The translations under genes were made by a program, and so were the position numbers. A DNA stretch of 64,000 bases from Rhodococcus sp. P-2 (GTDB lineage Bacteria > Actinomycetota > Actinomycetes > Mycobacteriales > Mycobacteriaceae), in assembly GCF_016598535.1 (NCBI RefSeq), contig NZ_CP066779.1, positions 1,550,001-1,614,000 on the forward strand, written 5' to 3'. Shown one piece after another: positions 32,315 to 41,314 of the stretch. Positions within the stretch are counted from its first letter, which is position 1. Each line of letters starts with the position of its first letter. The notes under the pieces were generated by a model, which saw only the letters and a program-made list of their open reading frames with translations, made no database searches and was not told the DNA's origin.

Positions 32315-33141
32315 TCCTTTCGAGCGGCCAGGACCGTCTCGTACAACTCACGCTTGGAGACTCCGGCCGTTGCGACCAGAGCACACGCGTCCTTCAAGCG
32401 CGCTCCCCCCTCGACCAACCGTTCCACCTCGTCGACAAGATCGGCAGGATCAGATGCCACCAGCACGGCGCCTTCGAGCACCACCGTGATCTCGCCGCGA
32501 ACACCCTCGGCCGCCCAGGCAGCTAACTCTCCGAGAGTGCCGCGCTTCACTTCCTCGTAGGTCTTGGTCAATTCCCGGCACACGGCCGCGCGGCGATTCG
32601 GTCCGAGGACGTCCACCGCGTCTGCGAGGCAATCGGCAAGGCGATGGGGTGCTTCGAAGAAGACGCATGCTCGCTGCTCTGTTGCCAAGGCAGAGAGCCA
32701 CGTCTTGCGCTGCCCCTGCTTACGCGGCGGGAACCCGTCGAAGCAGAACCGCTCCACGGGCAAGCCCGAGAGCGCGAGCGCCGTCGTCACCGCCGACGGA
32801 CCAGGGAGGCACGTGATCGCGAGGTTCTCGGCTACGCACGCGGCAACAAGGCGATACCCGGGATCACTGACCGACGGCATGCCTGCATCCGTGACCAGCA
32901 GGACGGTCTTGCCCTCGGCCACATCTGCGACCAGCGCGGGCAGCCGCGAAATCTCGACCTGATCGTAGAAACTGACGATCTTCCCGGTGATGGTGACGTC
33001 GAGCGCGGACGCCAGAGACTTGGTGCGTCGTGTGTCCTCCGCAGCGACGACGTCGGCGGTTGCGAGAGCAGACCGAAGACGCGGGGATGCGTCACCGACA
33101 TCTCCCATGGGTGTTGCGGCGAGTACCAAACGACCAGTCAT
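32311..33141 (-). CDS. rsmI: 16S rRNA (cytidine1402-2'-O)-methyltransferase
   Basis: A 276-residue SAM-dependent methyltransferase of the tetrapyrrole-methylase fold. It has LVLAATPMGDVGD at the N-terminus, EDTRRT, TDAGMPSVSDPG and LPGPSAVTTALALSG. It 2'-O-methylates C1402 in the ribosomal decoding centre. The ATG at 33141 follows TAGGCT (33154-33149, minus strand) by 7 nt. It is divergent from pmt with 23 bp between start codons, an arrangement also found in mycobacteria. Confidence 0.94.
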   Translation of the reverse strand: MTGRLVLAATPMGDVGDASPRLRSALATADVVAAEDTRRTKSLASALDVTITGKIVSFYDQVEISRLPALVADVAEGKTVLLVTDAGMPSVSDPGYRLVAACVAENLAITCLPGPSAVTTALALSGLPVERFCFDGFPPRKQGQRKTWLSALATEQRACVFFEAPHRLADCLADAVDVLGPNRRAAVCRELTKTYEEVKRGTLGELAAWAAEGVRGEITVVLEGAVLVASDPADLVDEVERLVEGGARLKDACALVATAGVSKRELYETVLAARKD

Positions 33142-33148
33142 ACCTGAC

Positions 33149-33158
33149 AGCCTACGAT
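33149..33158. promoter_or_regulatory. Overlapping divergent -10 elements of rsmI and pmt
   Basis: TACGAT (33153-33158, plus) and TAGGCT (33154-33149, minus) share the central TA. They lie 6 nt from the pmt GTG and 7 nt from the rsmI ATG, so both messages are predicted to be leaderless. The whole intergenic space is 23 bp. Confidence 0.7.
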
Positions 33159-33164
33159 TGCCAG

Positions 33165-34724
33165 GTGACTGTGCAGACGGACGAGCGGCCAACGCCCGCC
33201 ACGAGCGATCGGGTAGTGCGTAGTCCCGGCCCGCTGGTACCGGATCCTGATTTCGGCCCGACAGACAGATTGCGCGGCTGGATCGTCACCGCTTTCATCA
33301 CCGCCGTCGCAGCGATCACCCGCTTCACGATGCTCGCCTACCCGACCGACGCCGGCACACCGGTCTTCGACGAGAAGCACTACGTTCCGCAGGGTTGGCA
33401 GGTCCTCACCGGCGGCGGCATCGAAGACAATCCCGGTTACGGGTTGGTGGTCCACCCGCCGATCGGCAAGCAGATGATCGCGATCGGCGAAGCACTCTTC
33501 GGTTACAACGGTTGGGGGTGGCGCTTCTCGTCGGCCCTGGTCGGAACGCTGATGGTCTTGCTGATCATCCGCATCGTGCGCCGCATGACGCGGTCGACGC
33601 TCATCGGCGCCATTGCTGGAATCCTGCTCATCGTGGACGGCGTCACCTTCGTCTCCTCACGCCTCGGGATGCTCGACATCTTTCTGGCATTCTTCGTCCT
33701 TGCGGCGCTCGGATGCCTGGTGGTCGATCGCGACCAAGTCCGCGAACGAATGGCGAAGGTGTACGACGAGGGCCGCATCGGCGATTCTGTCTGGGGTCCA
33801 CGGCTGGGTTTCCGGTGGTGGAGGTTCGGCGCCGGCATCCTGCTCGGCCTGGCCTGCGGAACCAAGTGGTCCGGCATGTACTTCATTCTCTTCTTCGGGT
33901 TGCTCAGTGTTGCCTTCGACCTGTCGGCGCGCCGCGCATACCGTGTTCAGCGCCCCTGGGTGGGCACCGCCGTTCGCGACATCGGTCCAGCTCTGTATGC
34001 GCTGGTGATCATTCCGCTGGGTGTGTACCTCGCGAGCTACTGGGCCTGGTTCACCAGCGAGACCGGCGTCGACCGTCATGCCGTCGGCAACGAGATCGGT
34101 GAGGGCGGTACGTGGAGTTTCATCCCGTCTGCGCTGCGCTCACTCTGGTACTACAGCGGAAACGTTCTGCAGTTCCATGCCGGTCTGACCAACTCCGCCG
34201 GAAACCACCACCCGTGGGAGTCGAAACCGTGGACGTGGCCGATGGGGCTACGACCGATGCTCTATTACTATGCCGACGGCGAGCAGGTCACCGGTTGCGG
34301 GGCCGCCAGCTGCGTCAAGGCAGTCATGCTGATCGGCACACCGGCAATGTGGTGGCTGGCGCTACCGATGTTGGCGTGGGCGATCTGGCAGACGTTCGTG
34401 CGCCGTGACTGGCGATACGCGGTGGTCCTGACGGGTTACGGCGCCGCTTACCTTCCGTGGTTCGCGACGCTCGACCGCCAGATGTACTACTTCTACGCCG
34501 TTGCGCTCGCCCCGTTCATGGTCATGGGATTCGCGCTGGTCCTCGGCGACGTTCTGGGCAAGGCGAGCGCGTCCGTCGAGCGTCGTACCACCGGACTTCT
34601 TGCAGTCAGTCTGTACATCGGTCTGGTCGTGGCCAACTTCGTCTACCTCTGGCCGATACTCACAGCCATGCCGATCACGCCCGAATCGTGGCAGAACCAT
34701 TTGTGGTTGCCGAGCTGGAAATAG
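33165..34724 (+). CDS. pmt: Protein O-mannosyltransferase (GT39)
   Basis: A 519-residue polytopic membrane enzyme that transfers mannose from polyprenyl-phosphate-mannose to Ser/Thr of exported proteins; orthologue of M. tuberculosis Rv1002c. The catalytic loop contains the Asp-Glu pair in PVFDEKHYVPQGW, followed by VVHPPIGKQMIAIGE. About eleven hydrophobic segments follow. The GTG at 33165 matches the leaderless promoter; the open frame upstream overlaps rsmI and is rejected. The Thr/Pro-rich secreted protein at 44935-45960 would be a natural substrate, an inference only. Confidence 0.93.
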   Translation: MTVQTDERPTPATSDRVVRSPGPLVPDPDFGPTDRLRGWIVTAFITAVAAITRFTMLAYPTDAGTPVFDEKHYVPQGWQVLTGGGIEDNPGYGLVVHPPIGKQMIAIGEALFGYNGWGWRFSSALVGTLMVLLIIRIVRRMTRSTLIGAIAGILLIVDGVTFVSSRLGMLDIFLAFFVLAALGCLVVDRDQVRERMAKVYDEGRIGDSVWGPRLGFRWWRFGAGILLGLACGTKWSGMYFILFFGLLSVAFDLSARRAYRVQRPWVGTAVRDIGPALYALVIIPLGVYLASYWAWFTSETGVDRHAVGNEIGEGGTWSFIPSALRSLWYYSGNVLQFHAGLTNSAGNHHPWESKPWTWPMGLRPMLYYYADGEQVTGCGAASCVKAVMLIGTPAMWWLALPMLAWAIWQTFVRRDWRYAVVLTGYGAAYLPWFATLDRQMYYFYAVALAPFMVMGFALVLGDVLGKASASVERRTTGLLAVSLYIGLVVANFVYLWPILTAMPITPESWQNHLWLPSWK

Positions 34725-34730
34725 GGGGAC

Positions 34731-34773
34731 AAACGAAGGAGGCACCGAACCGGGTTCGGTGCCTCCTTCGTTT
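34731..34773. terminator. Perfect 20-bp terminator hairpin between pmt and the BCCT gene
   Basis: The arms are AAACGAAGGAGGCACCGAAC and its exact complement, with a 3-nt loop. T residues follow in both directions, so it serves both convergent genes. Confidence 0.88.
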
Positions 34774-34778
34774 CACGA

Positions 34779-36413
34779 TTACTCCGCCGGTTTGCCGACG
34801 CGGCGCCCCCGCCGCGGGCGTAAGAGGGCACGTTTCTGTTCCTTCGCCGCAACGATGATCGGGTCGTGCGAAAGATCCTTGTACAGCGAGAAGCACAGGC
34901 CGATCATGACCAGCACGAACGGCGCCGCCGCGATGATCGTCATCGTCTGCAAGCCGTCGAGCGCTTCGGAACCACCGGTCCAGAGCAGAAGTGTTGCGAC
35001 GCCACCGGTCAACATGCCCCAGAAGACCACGACCCAGCGACTCGGTTCGAGCGTTCCGCGTTGTGAGAGCGTCCCCATCACCATCGACGCAGCGTCGGCG
35101 CCGGAGACGAAGAATACCGCGACGAGCAGCATGACCAGGACGGTCGTGACACCGGCAAGCGGCAGATTGTCGAGCATGCCGAACAGTTGAGCCTCTTCCG
35201 AGCCTCTGCCGGACAAGCCGATTCCGTCGCGTTCCTCGCCGATACCCGCGCCTCCGAAGATCGCGAACCAGAGCAAGCTGACAGTCGTGGGAACGGCGAT
35301 GACGCCGACGATGAATTGGCGGATCGTGCGGCCGCGGCTGATGCGCGCCAGGAACATGCCGACGAACGGCGTCCAGGACACCCACCATGCCCAGTAGAAG
35401 ATCGTCCACGACGAAAGCCACGCGCCCGTTTCAGGATTCGACGATGCACCCGTGCGGGCGGACATCTGGGCAAGGTCGGAAACGTAAGCACCGATGGTCG
35501 TCGGGAGCAGATTGAGAATCAGCACGGTCGGCCCGAGAACGAACACGAACAGGGCCAAGATCAGCGCGAGCACCATGTTGATGTTGGACAACCACTGAAT
35601 TCCCTTGGCCACACCGGAAACTGCCGACGCGACGAACGCCAGGGTCAGTACCGCAACGATGGCCACGAGCAGGAATACGCCGGCTTCTTCCATCCAGCCG
35701 ACTACCTCGAAACCGGAGCCGATCTGAAGTGCGCCGAGCCCCAAAGATGCTGCGGTACCGAAAAGTGTGGCGAAGATTGCCAGGATGTCGATGACCTTGC
35801 CGATCGGCCCTTCGGCTTTGCGACCGAGCAACGGGATGAAGGCCGAGCTGAACAGTTGCTTGCGTCCTCGGCGATACGACCCGTACGCAATGGCAAGGCC
35901 CACAACGGCATACATCGCCCAAGGATGAAGACCCCAGTGAAACATGGTGGTGGCCATGGCAGTTCCGACGCCACCGTCGGTGCCGGGAGGCGGAGTCACG
36001 TAGTGCGCCAGCGGTTCCGCGACACCGAAGAACATCAGGCCGATACCCATGCCGGCGCTGAACATCATGGCGATCCAGCTGACGGTGCGGAACTCGGGCT
36101 TCTCGCCGTCTTTGCCCAGCGGAATGTCGCCGAATCGACTGACGGCAAGGTAGATGGAGAACAGCACGAAGGCCGAAGCCGCAAGCACGAAGAGCCAGCC
36201 GATGTTGGTCACCAGCCAGTTGAGAACACTTCCGGTTACCGAATCGAGGTTGTCGGGAGCTACGAGACCCCACACGACGATTGCCGACACGGCTGCAGCC
36301 GCGACGGAAAACACCACGTAGTCGGTCCGAACGCCTACCCGAGTAAAGCCCGTCTCCGGGCGCTCTTCGTTGGCCCCGGAATCTTGTTCGGATCGATCAG
36401 ATTTCGTCACCAT
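34779..36413 (-). CDS. BCCT-family betaine/choline/carnitine transporter
   Basis: A 544-residue transporter of the LeuT fold with about twelve membrane helices. It has the glycine stretch FSAGMGIGLMFFGVAEP in helix 3, the Trp-rich binding segment WTIFYWAWWVSWTPFVG in helix 8 and FVSGADAASMVMG in helix 10. Sodium-coupled uptake of a trimethylammonium compatible solute, as in BetP, is likely. The C-terminal tail is Lys/Arg-rich, like osmosensing BetP-type carriers. ATG at 36413. No operon partner. Confidence 0.92.
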   Translation of the reverse strand: MVTKSDRSEQDSGANEERPETGFTRVGVRTDYVVFSVAAAAVSAIVVWGLVAPDNLDSVTGSVLNWLVTNIGWLFVLAASAFVLFSIYLAVSRFGDIPLGKDGEKPEFRTVSWIAMMFSAGMGIGLMFFGVAEPLAHYVTPPPGTDGGVGTAMATTMFHWGLHPWAMYAVVGLAIAYGSYRRGRKQLFSSAFIPLLGRKAEGPIGKVIDILAIFATLFGTAASLGLGALQIGSGFEVVGWMEEAGVFLLVAIVAVLTLAFVASAVSGVAKGIQWLSNINMVLALILALFVFVLGPTVLILNLLPTTIGAYVSDLAQMSARTGASSNPETGAWLSSWTIFYWAWWVSWTPFVGMFLARISRGRTIRQFIVGVIAVPTTVSLLWFAIFGGAGIGEERDGIGLSGRGSEEAQLFGMLDNLPLAGVTTVLVMLLVAVFFVSGADAASMVMGTLSQRGTLEPSRWVVVFWGMLTGGVATLLLWTGGSEALDGLQTMTIIAAAPFVLVMIGLCFSLYKDLSHDPIIVAAKEQKRALLRPRRGRRVGKPAE

Positions 36414-36454
36414 AGATGACTACGTTCGTCACTTTGTGGGCCAAAAGCAAGCCG

Positions 36455-36488
36455 GAAGGCGGGCTCAACGTCCGTTGAGCCCGCCTTC
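36455..36488. terminator. Bidirectional-type hairpin downstream of doxX
   Basis: A perfect 16-bp stem, GAAGGCGGGCTCAACG with CGTTGAGCCCGCCTTC, with a 2-nt loop, between the 3' end of doxX and the upstream region of the BCCT gene on the same strand. Confidence 0.82.
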
Positions 36489-36497
36489 TCACCCCGA

Positions 36498-36929
36498 TCA
36501 AGCTGGGGTTTTAACCCAACCGTTGCCCTTGCCGATCAATCCGTCGATACTGATGCGTCCTGCGCCCATCACGGCGATCAAGAGCGATCCGACACCGAGT
36601 GCGACGACGAGTTCATAGCCGCCGTTGTCGATGAAGACACCCTTGTCCGCGTGCACGATGAAGAACGCGCCGACCATGTCGAGGAACAGCAGGGCTCCGA
36701 CGAGCGGGGTCAGCAGACCTGCGATGAGCAGGATGCCGCCGCCGAGTTCGATCGACGCCGCCAGAACTGCCGAAATCTTGGGGAGCGGGGCGCCCATCCC
36801 TTCGAATGCAGCCTGCGTTCCAGCGATCTTGTAGGTGAAGAACTTCTGCCAACCGTGGGCGATGAAGATGATCCCGAGGCCGACACGGGCGATGAGGAGT
36901 CCGAGGTCACGAGCAATCGACGAATTCAT
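36498..36929 (-). CDS. DoxX-family membrane protein
   Basis: A 143-residue protein with four hydrophobic helices and the family signature LLIARVGLGIIFIAHGWQK at the N-terminus, then SIELGGGILLIAGLLTPL. DoxX-family proteins of mycobacteria take part in oxidative-stress membrane complexes, but this member's function is not established. A perfect 22-bp inverted repeat lies 19 bp upstream of its ATG, so it is probably controlled by a dimeric repressor. Confidence 0.86.
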   Translation of the reverse strand: MNSSIARDLGLLIARVGLGIIFIAHGWQKFFTYKIAGTQAAFEGMGAPLPKISAVLAASIELGGGILLIAGLLTPLVGALLFLDMVGAFFIVHADKGVFIDNGGYELVVALGVGSLLIAVMGAGRISIDGLIGKGNGWVKTPA

Positions 36930-36947
36930 GAGCCAAGACTGACAGCT

Positions 36948-36969
36948 TTAAGTTGAAGCGTCAACTTAA
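36948..36969. promoter_or_regulatory. Perfect inverted repeat upstream of doxX (candidate operator)
   Basis: TTAAGTTGA-AGCG-TCAACTTAA, 9-bp perfect arms and a 4-bp spacer. It is placed 19 bp upstream of the doxX ATG and just after the stop of the GntR gene. The length and symmetry fit a MarR-type dimer site; the GntR-family gene next door is the other candidate binder. Confidence 0.65.
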
Positions 36970-36977
36970 TCATTGTG

Positions 36978-37337
36978 TCACGCACCTCTCAATGCCGACT
37001 CCACCATGGCGACGATCTCACTGTCGGAGTACCCGAGCGAGCGCACGTTATGCGCGAACGCGGTCGCCGCCTGTTCTGCCTGCGCCTGCACCGGATCAGT
37101 CCCCGAAGCGATGAATGTCCCTTGCTTGCCTCGCGTCTCGATGACGCCCTGATCGCTGAGCGCGCGATAAGCCTTCGCGACGGTATTTGCCGCCAATCCC
37201 AGCTCCGACGCCAACGCACGCACCGTCGGAATCTTGGTTCCCGCGATCAACCCACCGCCGTGCACCTGCTCGATAATCTGTTGCCGCAGTTGGTCGTACG
37301 GAGCTGTGGAGGAATCGTGGTCGATCGCGATCTTCAT
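36978..37337 (-). CDS. GntR-family transcriptional regulator (YtrA subfamily)
   Basis: A 119-residue regulator: an N-terminal winged helix (PYDQLRQQIIEQVHGG, then TVRALASELGLAANTVAKAY) and a short helical C-terminus, as in YtrA-type regulators that lack a ligand domain. The ATG at 37337 is preferred over a GTG two codons upstream. YtrA-type genes usually lie next to an ABC transporter; none is here. Neighbours are doxX and an NAD(P)-binding protein on the same strand. Confidence 0.88.
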   Translation of the reverse strand: MKIAIDHDSSTAPYDQLRQQIIEQVHGGGLIAGTKIPTVRALASELGLAANTVAKAYRALSDQGVIETRGKQGTFIASGTDPVQAQAEQAATAFAHNVRSLGYSDSEIVAMVESALRGA

Positions 37338-37362
37338 CGTCACCCTCGTCGTATCTTCTCGG

Positions 37363-38046
37363 TCACAGGCCCTCGATCGCTTCGCGGATCGTATGCGGGC
37401 CGGAGGTCAGAACCAATATCTTGCCGACACTGGACGGGGCATCGATGAGCGCTTCGACCACCGCGGCGACATCGGCACGAGGCACCGAGCCTCGATCGAC
37501 GGGCGGCTCGGCTAGAAGGACTTCACCGGTGGGATCGTCGTCCGTCAGAAGCCCTGGCCGAAGAATCGTCCAGTCCAGCGAAGTCCTAGTCTTGAGATCT
37601 TCCTCCGCTGCAGTCTTCGCTCGTAGATAGGCGGCAAAAACCTCGTCGGTGTTCTCTGGTATTTCGTCACCAGCACCCATGGCGCTGATCTGGATGAACC
37701 GACGCACTCCGGCCTTCTCGGCAGCATCGGCCAACAGCACCGCCGCGGCCCGGTCGACGGAGTCCTTGCGCTCGATCGAGCTACCAGGTCCGGCACCTGC
37801 GGCGAAGACCGCGACGTCGGCACCGTCGAGTACCTTCGCAACTTCCTCGACCGTGGACGATTCCAGATCGATCACCACGGGGAACGCGCCGAGTGTGCGG
37901 ACGGCACCCTCGTGCGCGGAATTGCGGATCAGCGCTACCGGCCGATCACCGTGCCCTGCCAGCAAGTACGTCAGGTGCTGCGCAATCTTGCCGTGCCCAC
38001 CGGCAATGACCACGCGTCGTTCGTCCACACTGCGATGTTCCGTCAT
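37363..38046 (-). CDS. NAD(P)-binding Rossmann-fold protein (NAD-dependent epimerase-like)
   Basis: A 227-residue atypical short-chain dehydrogenase. The dinucleotide-binding motif is VIAGGHGKIAQHL near the N-terminus, followed by GADVAVFAAGAG and WTILRPGLLTDDDPTG. It lacks the YxxxK catalytic pair of classical SDRs, so it resembles YwnB/NmrA-like NAD(P)H-binding proteins that may sense redox state. ATG at 38046 follows GAGGAG. It is located 25 bp upstream of the GntR gene and may be co-transcribed. Confidence 0.82.
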   Translation of the reverse strand: MTEHRSVDERRVVIAGGHGKIAQHLTYLLAGHGDRPVALIRNSAHEGAVRTLGAFPVVIDLESSTVEEVAKVLDGADVAVFAAGAGPGSSIERKDSVDRAAAVLLADAAEKAGVRRFIQISAMGAGDEIPENTDEVFAAYLRAKTAAEEDLKTRTSLDWTILRPGLLTDDDPTGEVLLAEPPVDRGSVPRADVAAVVEALIDAPSSVGKILVLTSGPHTIREAIEGL

Positions 38047-38140
38047 CGTTTTCTCCTCACAAGTCGGTACTTCAAGTGCAGCGCGCCGGAGGTGTCCGTT
38101 GTTCCCCTGTTTGTCCCACGAGTTCGGACTCAGAGGCAGA

Positions 38141-38494
38141 ATGACGGACATGGCATCTGCAACCATCTTCCACAATCAACGGTGCAACACCTCGCGAACT
38201 GTTCTCGGGCTCATCCGGGACGCGGGCATCGAACCCACAATTGTGAAGTACCTCGATACTCCGCCTACCCGATCCGAGCTGGAAAAACTCCTCGCCGACT
38301 CCGGCCTCGAGCCCAGCCAAGCGGTTCGCAAGCGCGAAACGCAGTACAAGGAACTCGGACTCGCCGATGCTTCCGAATCCGAAATCCTCGACGCGATGAT
38401 CGAGCACCCGATTCTGATCGAACGCCCGTTCGTGGTTACGGACAAGGGCACCGTGCTCGCGCGTCCGGCAGCCAAGGTGGAAGAAATTCTCTGA
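38141..38494 (+). CDS. arsC: ArsC-family (glutaredoxin-type) arsenate reductase
   Basis: A 117-residue thioredoxin-fold protein with the catalytic Cys15 in NQRCNTSR and the PTRSELEKLL, ILIERPFVV segments of the family. It matches ArsC proteins that use glutathione/glutaredoxin; in an organism using mycothiol the physiological donor is unclear. The GAGG-spaced ATG at 38141 is chosen; a second ATG at 38150 is possible. There is no arsenic transporter nearby, so the role could be general thiol redox. Confidence 0.85.
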   Translation: MTDMASATIFHNQRCNTSRTVLGLIRDAGIEPTIVKYLDTPPTRSELEKLLADSGLEPSQAVRKRETQYKELGLADASESEILDAMIEHPILIERPFVVTDKGTVLARPAAKVEEIL

Positions 38495-38507
38495 CAGCGT
38501 CGACGGC

Positions 38508-39725
38508 TTACAGCGGATCGCGGGCGATCGGGCAGGACATACACCGAGGTCCACCACGGCCGGACCCCAGTTCCGAACCCGCGATTCGCAAGACCTCGAT
38601 ACCCGAGGCCTCGAGCCTGGCGTTCGTTTCGACGTTGCGCTCGTAAGCGACCACGACGCCCGGTTCGACGGCCAACGTGTTGTTCCCGTCGTCCCACTGC
38701 TCACGCTCGGCCGTCACCGTGTCGAGTCCGGTGTCGATCACACGAAGTTTTCCGATTCCCATGGCGTCGGCTGCCGCTTCGAGGAACGGTGTGGCCCCGC
38801 GAATACTCACCCCGTCGTCTTCCTTGCGCAGGGTGAACGCCGACAGCGTGTCCTGGATGGCCGGATACATGACGACTGCGTCGGCCTCGACCATGGTGCA
38901 GACCGTGTCGAGATGCATCGACGCTCGGCGTTGTTCGATCGGAACGACCAGCACCGTATGGGCGAGACCATCGTCGAACACGCTACGCGCCAACGCTTCT
39001 GCTCCAGCGGGCGACGTCCGTTCACCGACACCGATTGCGATCACCCCTGATGCGAGAAGCAGTACGTCTCCTCCCTCGACCGGAGCCGTGTGCGACTCGT
39101 ACGCGCGGCGCACGCCCTTGAATCGAGGGTGATGCGCGTACACGAGATCCGTGATCGAGGATTCGCGAGCTCGCGCCGACAACGCCAAGGACGTGATGAT
39201 CACCCTTGGTCCCACCCAGAACGACGAGTCTCGCGTGAAGAGCAGATTGGGCAGGGGGTCGATCACGAAGTCACCGCCGTGATGCATCCTGCGTACCAAC
39301 GAGGTCGAGTCGGCATCGATCGGCAGCTCGTCGAACGTCATTCCCGCGGTGAGGATCGACGACAACTCCTTCGGCTCCACCTTTCGCAGGTACGCAGCCA
39401 GGTGTTGCCCGAGCGCGTGCCCGATCTTGCGTGCGTCGACGGCGGCCGCGATCCCCTGGATCCGCGCAGCGCCGCTGACCTCGAGCGCTTCGGTGAGGAG
39501 ATCGGACAACAGCAGGACCTCGACGCCGCGCTCACGAAGGACGGTCGCGAACTGATCGTGTTCTTCCTGCGCACGGTCCACCCACGGCAACGCGTCGAAC
39601 AGCAACTCGTCGTTGTTGCGTGGGGTCAACCGTTTCAGCTCGTCGCCGGGCCGATGAAGAATGACCGATCGCAATCGGCCCACCTCGGAATCGACACCGA
39701 GGGGGACGGAGCCAGAAGCGTTCAT
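38508..39725 (-). CDS. arcA: Arginine deiminase
   Basis: A 405-residue enzyme converting arginine to citrulline and ammonia. The catalytic Cys is C395 in [14 protein letters not shown] at the C-terminus; the other catalytic residues lie in FTRDSS, EGGDVL and [18 protein letters not shown] -10 hexamer (39737-39732, minus strand) sits 6 nt upstream of the ATG, so the message is probably leaderless. There is no carbamoyltransferase or carbamate kinase nearby; mycobacteria also have arcA alone in the equivalent position. Confidence 0.95.
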   Translation of the reverse strand: MNASGSVPLGVDSEVGRLRSVILHRPGDELKRLTPRNNDELLFDALPWVDRAQEEHDQFATVLRERGVEVLLLSDLLTEALEVSGAARIQGIAAAVDARKIGHALGQHLAAYLRKVEPKELSSILTAGMTFDELPIDADSTSLVRRMHHGGDFVIDPLPNLLFTRDSSFWVGPRVIITSLALSARARESSITDLVYAHHPRFKGVRRAYESHTAPVEGGDVLLLASGVIAIGVGERTSPAGAEALARSVFDDGLAHTVLVVPIEQRRASMHLDTVCTMVEADAVVMYPAIQDTLSAFTLRKEDDGVSIRGATPFLEAAADAMGIGKLRVIDTGLDTVTAEREQWDDGNNTLAVEPGVVVAYERNVETNARLEASGIEVLRIAGSELGSGRGGPRCMSCPIARDPL

Positions 39726-39824
39726 GACTGAACACTAATCCCGCGGGCCCCACCCAGCAGGGAGGAGCAGCTGCCGTACCGGCCCGCGTAACGTCTTGTC
39801 CGACGCAGGCGAGAGGACCACCAA

Positions 39825-40313
39825 ATGGGCAGTACGGATCAGGCGGCGCTGAGCGGCGCCGGAATCGACCGGTTCACCGGACGCTGGGTCGGCGCTGGAG
39901 CCGGACATTTCCCCACGATCGACGACTTCGAATATTCCGAGGAGATCGAGTTCGCTCCGACTCCGAAACCGTTTGTCACCTACTCGTCGCGCACTCGTGG
40001 GCTCCCAGACGGCCGACCGCTTCACATGGAATCGGGTTACCTACGCCCGACACCGGGTGGCGAGCTCGAACTGCTCGTCAGTCAACCCACCGGATTTGTC
40101 GAGATCCATCGCGGAACCGTCGACTCCGAAGGCACTCTCGCCTTGACCCGTAACACGCTCGCAGCATCGCCCGACGCCAAACCGGTCCACGACGTCCGGC
40201 GGGTCATGCGGGTCCAGGGCGACACGCTGACGTACGACTTGTGGATGGCGCGCGGTGACACCCCGCTGACGCATCACCTCCACGCCACCCTTCACCGGGC
40301 CACGGACCGATAG
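39825..40313 (+). CDS. Nitrobindin (heme-binding beta-barrel, peroxynitrite isomerase)
   Basis: A 162-residue ten-stranded beta-barrel protein of the nitrobindin/THAP4 family. The G-x-W-x-G-x-G-x-G motif is at 19-27 and the proximal heme His is in [11 protein letters not shown] (H150/H151/H153). Nitrobindins bind heme and isomerise peroxynitrite to nitrate. A GAGAGGA site precedes the ATG. It is 5 bp upstream of soxR, so the two nitrosative/redox-stress genes are probably co-transcribed. Confidence 0.88.
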   Translation: MGSTDQAALSGAGIDRFTGRWVGAGAGHFPTIDDFEYSEEIEFAPTPKPFVTYSSRTRGLPDGRPLHMESGYLRPTPGGELELLVSQPTGFVEIHRGTVDSEGTLALTRNTLAASPDAKPVHDVRRVMRVQGDTLTYDLWMARGDTPLTHHLHATLHRATDR

Positions 40314-40318
40314 TCGCC

Positions 40319-40798
40319 ATGGAGATGCCTTCGTGGAAAGCCAAGGAATTGACTCCCGGTCAGCTCTCCGAGCGCAGCGGTGTCGCCGTCTCGGCCCTGC
40401 ATTTCTACGAACGGGAAGGCCTCATCGTCAGTCGCCGGACCAGCGGCAACCAGCGTCGATACCAACGAGACACGCTTCGACGCGTCGCCTTCATCAGAAT
40501 CTCGCAGCGCGTCGGGATTCCGTTGTCGGAAATCCGGGAAGCCCTCGGCACACTTCCTGAGGGCCGCACCCCGAACCGTGCAGATTGGGAGAGGTTGTCG
40601 ACTGGATGGCGGCGCCACCTCGATCTCCGTATCGAGCAACTGGAACGTCTGCGGGACAACCTCACCGGTTGCATCGGCTGCGGGTGTCTCTCACTGGAGG
40701 GGTGCTCACTGGCCAACCCTCACGATCAACTCGCGGCCGCCGGCCCCGGTGCGCGCGTGCTGGAGGTCGATTTCGGCGCCGATTCAGGCGAGAAATGA
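40319..40798 (+). CDS. soxR: Redox-sensing regulator SoxR (MerR family, [2Fe-2S])
   Basis: A 159-residue MerR-type activator. The N-terminal winged helix includes [20 protein letters not shown], and the iron-sulphur cluster ligands are C118, C121, C123 and C129 in the [12 protein letters not shown] motif. In actinobacteria SoxR responds to redox-active compounds and controls quinone/monooxygenase-type genes. It follows the nitrobindin gene by 5 bp. Its 3' end overlaps a convergent gene by 15 bp. Confidence 0.94.
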   Translation: MEMPSWKAKELTPGQLSERSGVAVSALHFYEREGLIVSRRTSGNQRRYQRDTLRRVAFIRISQRVGIPLSEIREALGTLPEGRTPNRADWERLSTGWRRHLDLRIEQLERLRDNLTGCIGCGCLSLEGCSLANPHDQLAAAGPGARVLEVDFGADSGEK

Positions 40799-41266
40799 CT
40801 CGACGGCATCTCGATCGCGCCCCAGCAAGTCCTCAACGGTCTTCTTCAGCAACTTCTCGATCTGACCACCGATAATCGGCATCTTCACTTCGGCCGTTCC
40901 GTCGACGGCCAGTCGCGTGCGGGACTCGGCGGCTGTGAGGTCGAGCGTCGTCTCGATTCGTATCGGCAGTCCGTGCGCGATTCCGGTGACCGACCCGGCG
41001 GCCTTCCCGTCAGACAGGGGTCCCCAGTGGTCGACCCGTGTCAGACCGAGTCGACTCGGCGCAACCTTGGCGACCAGGCTCGGGAGGGAGGCGGAGTCGA
41101 TTTCCTCGGACACCGATACTTGAATCGACCCGTCTGCAACGTCGATGTCCGAGGTGGCATAGAGGTCTCCGAGTCGGACTTCCCAATAACGCGGGTCCGT
41201 CAGAGTTCGATGAACGTCGTCGATGGGATATTTGAATTCGATATCGAAGTAAAAACTCTTCGGCAT
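40784..41266 (-). CDS. DUF2505 / SRPBCC-fold protein
   Basis: A 160-residue protein of the DUF2505 family, a START-like (SRPBCC) fold that encloses a hydrophobic ligand cavity. It contains [20 protein letters not shown] at the N-terminus and [16 protein letters not shown] near the C-terminal helix. Function unknown; lipid or steroid binding is possible. Convergent with soxR, overlapping by 15 bp. It stands alone upstream of the SDR gene on the same strand. Confidence 0.82.
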   Translation of the reverse strand: MPKSFYFDIEFKYPIDDVHRTLTDPRYWEVRLGDLYATSDIDVADGSIQVSVSEEIDSASLPSLVAKVAPSRLGLTRVDHWGPLSDGKAAGSVTGIAHGLPIRIETTLDLTAAESRTRLAVDGTAEVKMPIIGGQIEKLLKKTVEDLLGRDRDAVESFLA

Positions 41267-41314
41267 GACTTTGGTCCCTATTCGGCTAGATAAAAGTCCC
41301 GGCGGAGTTAACGC

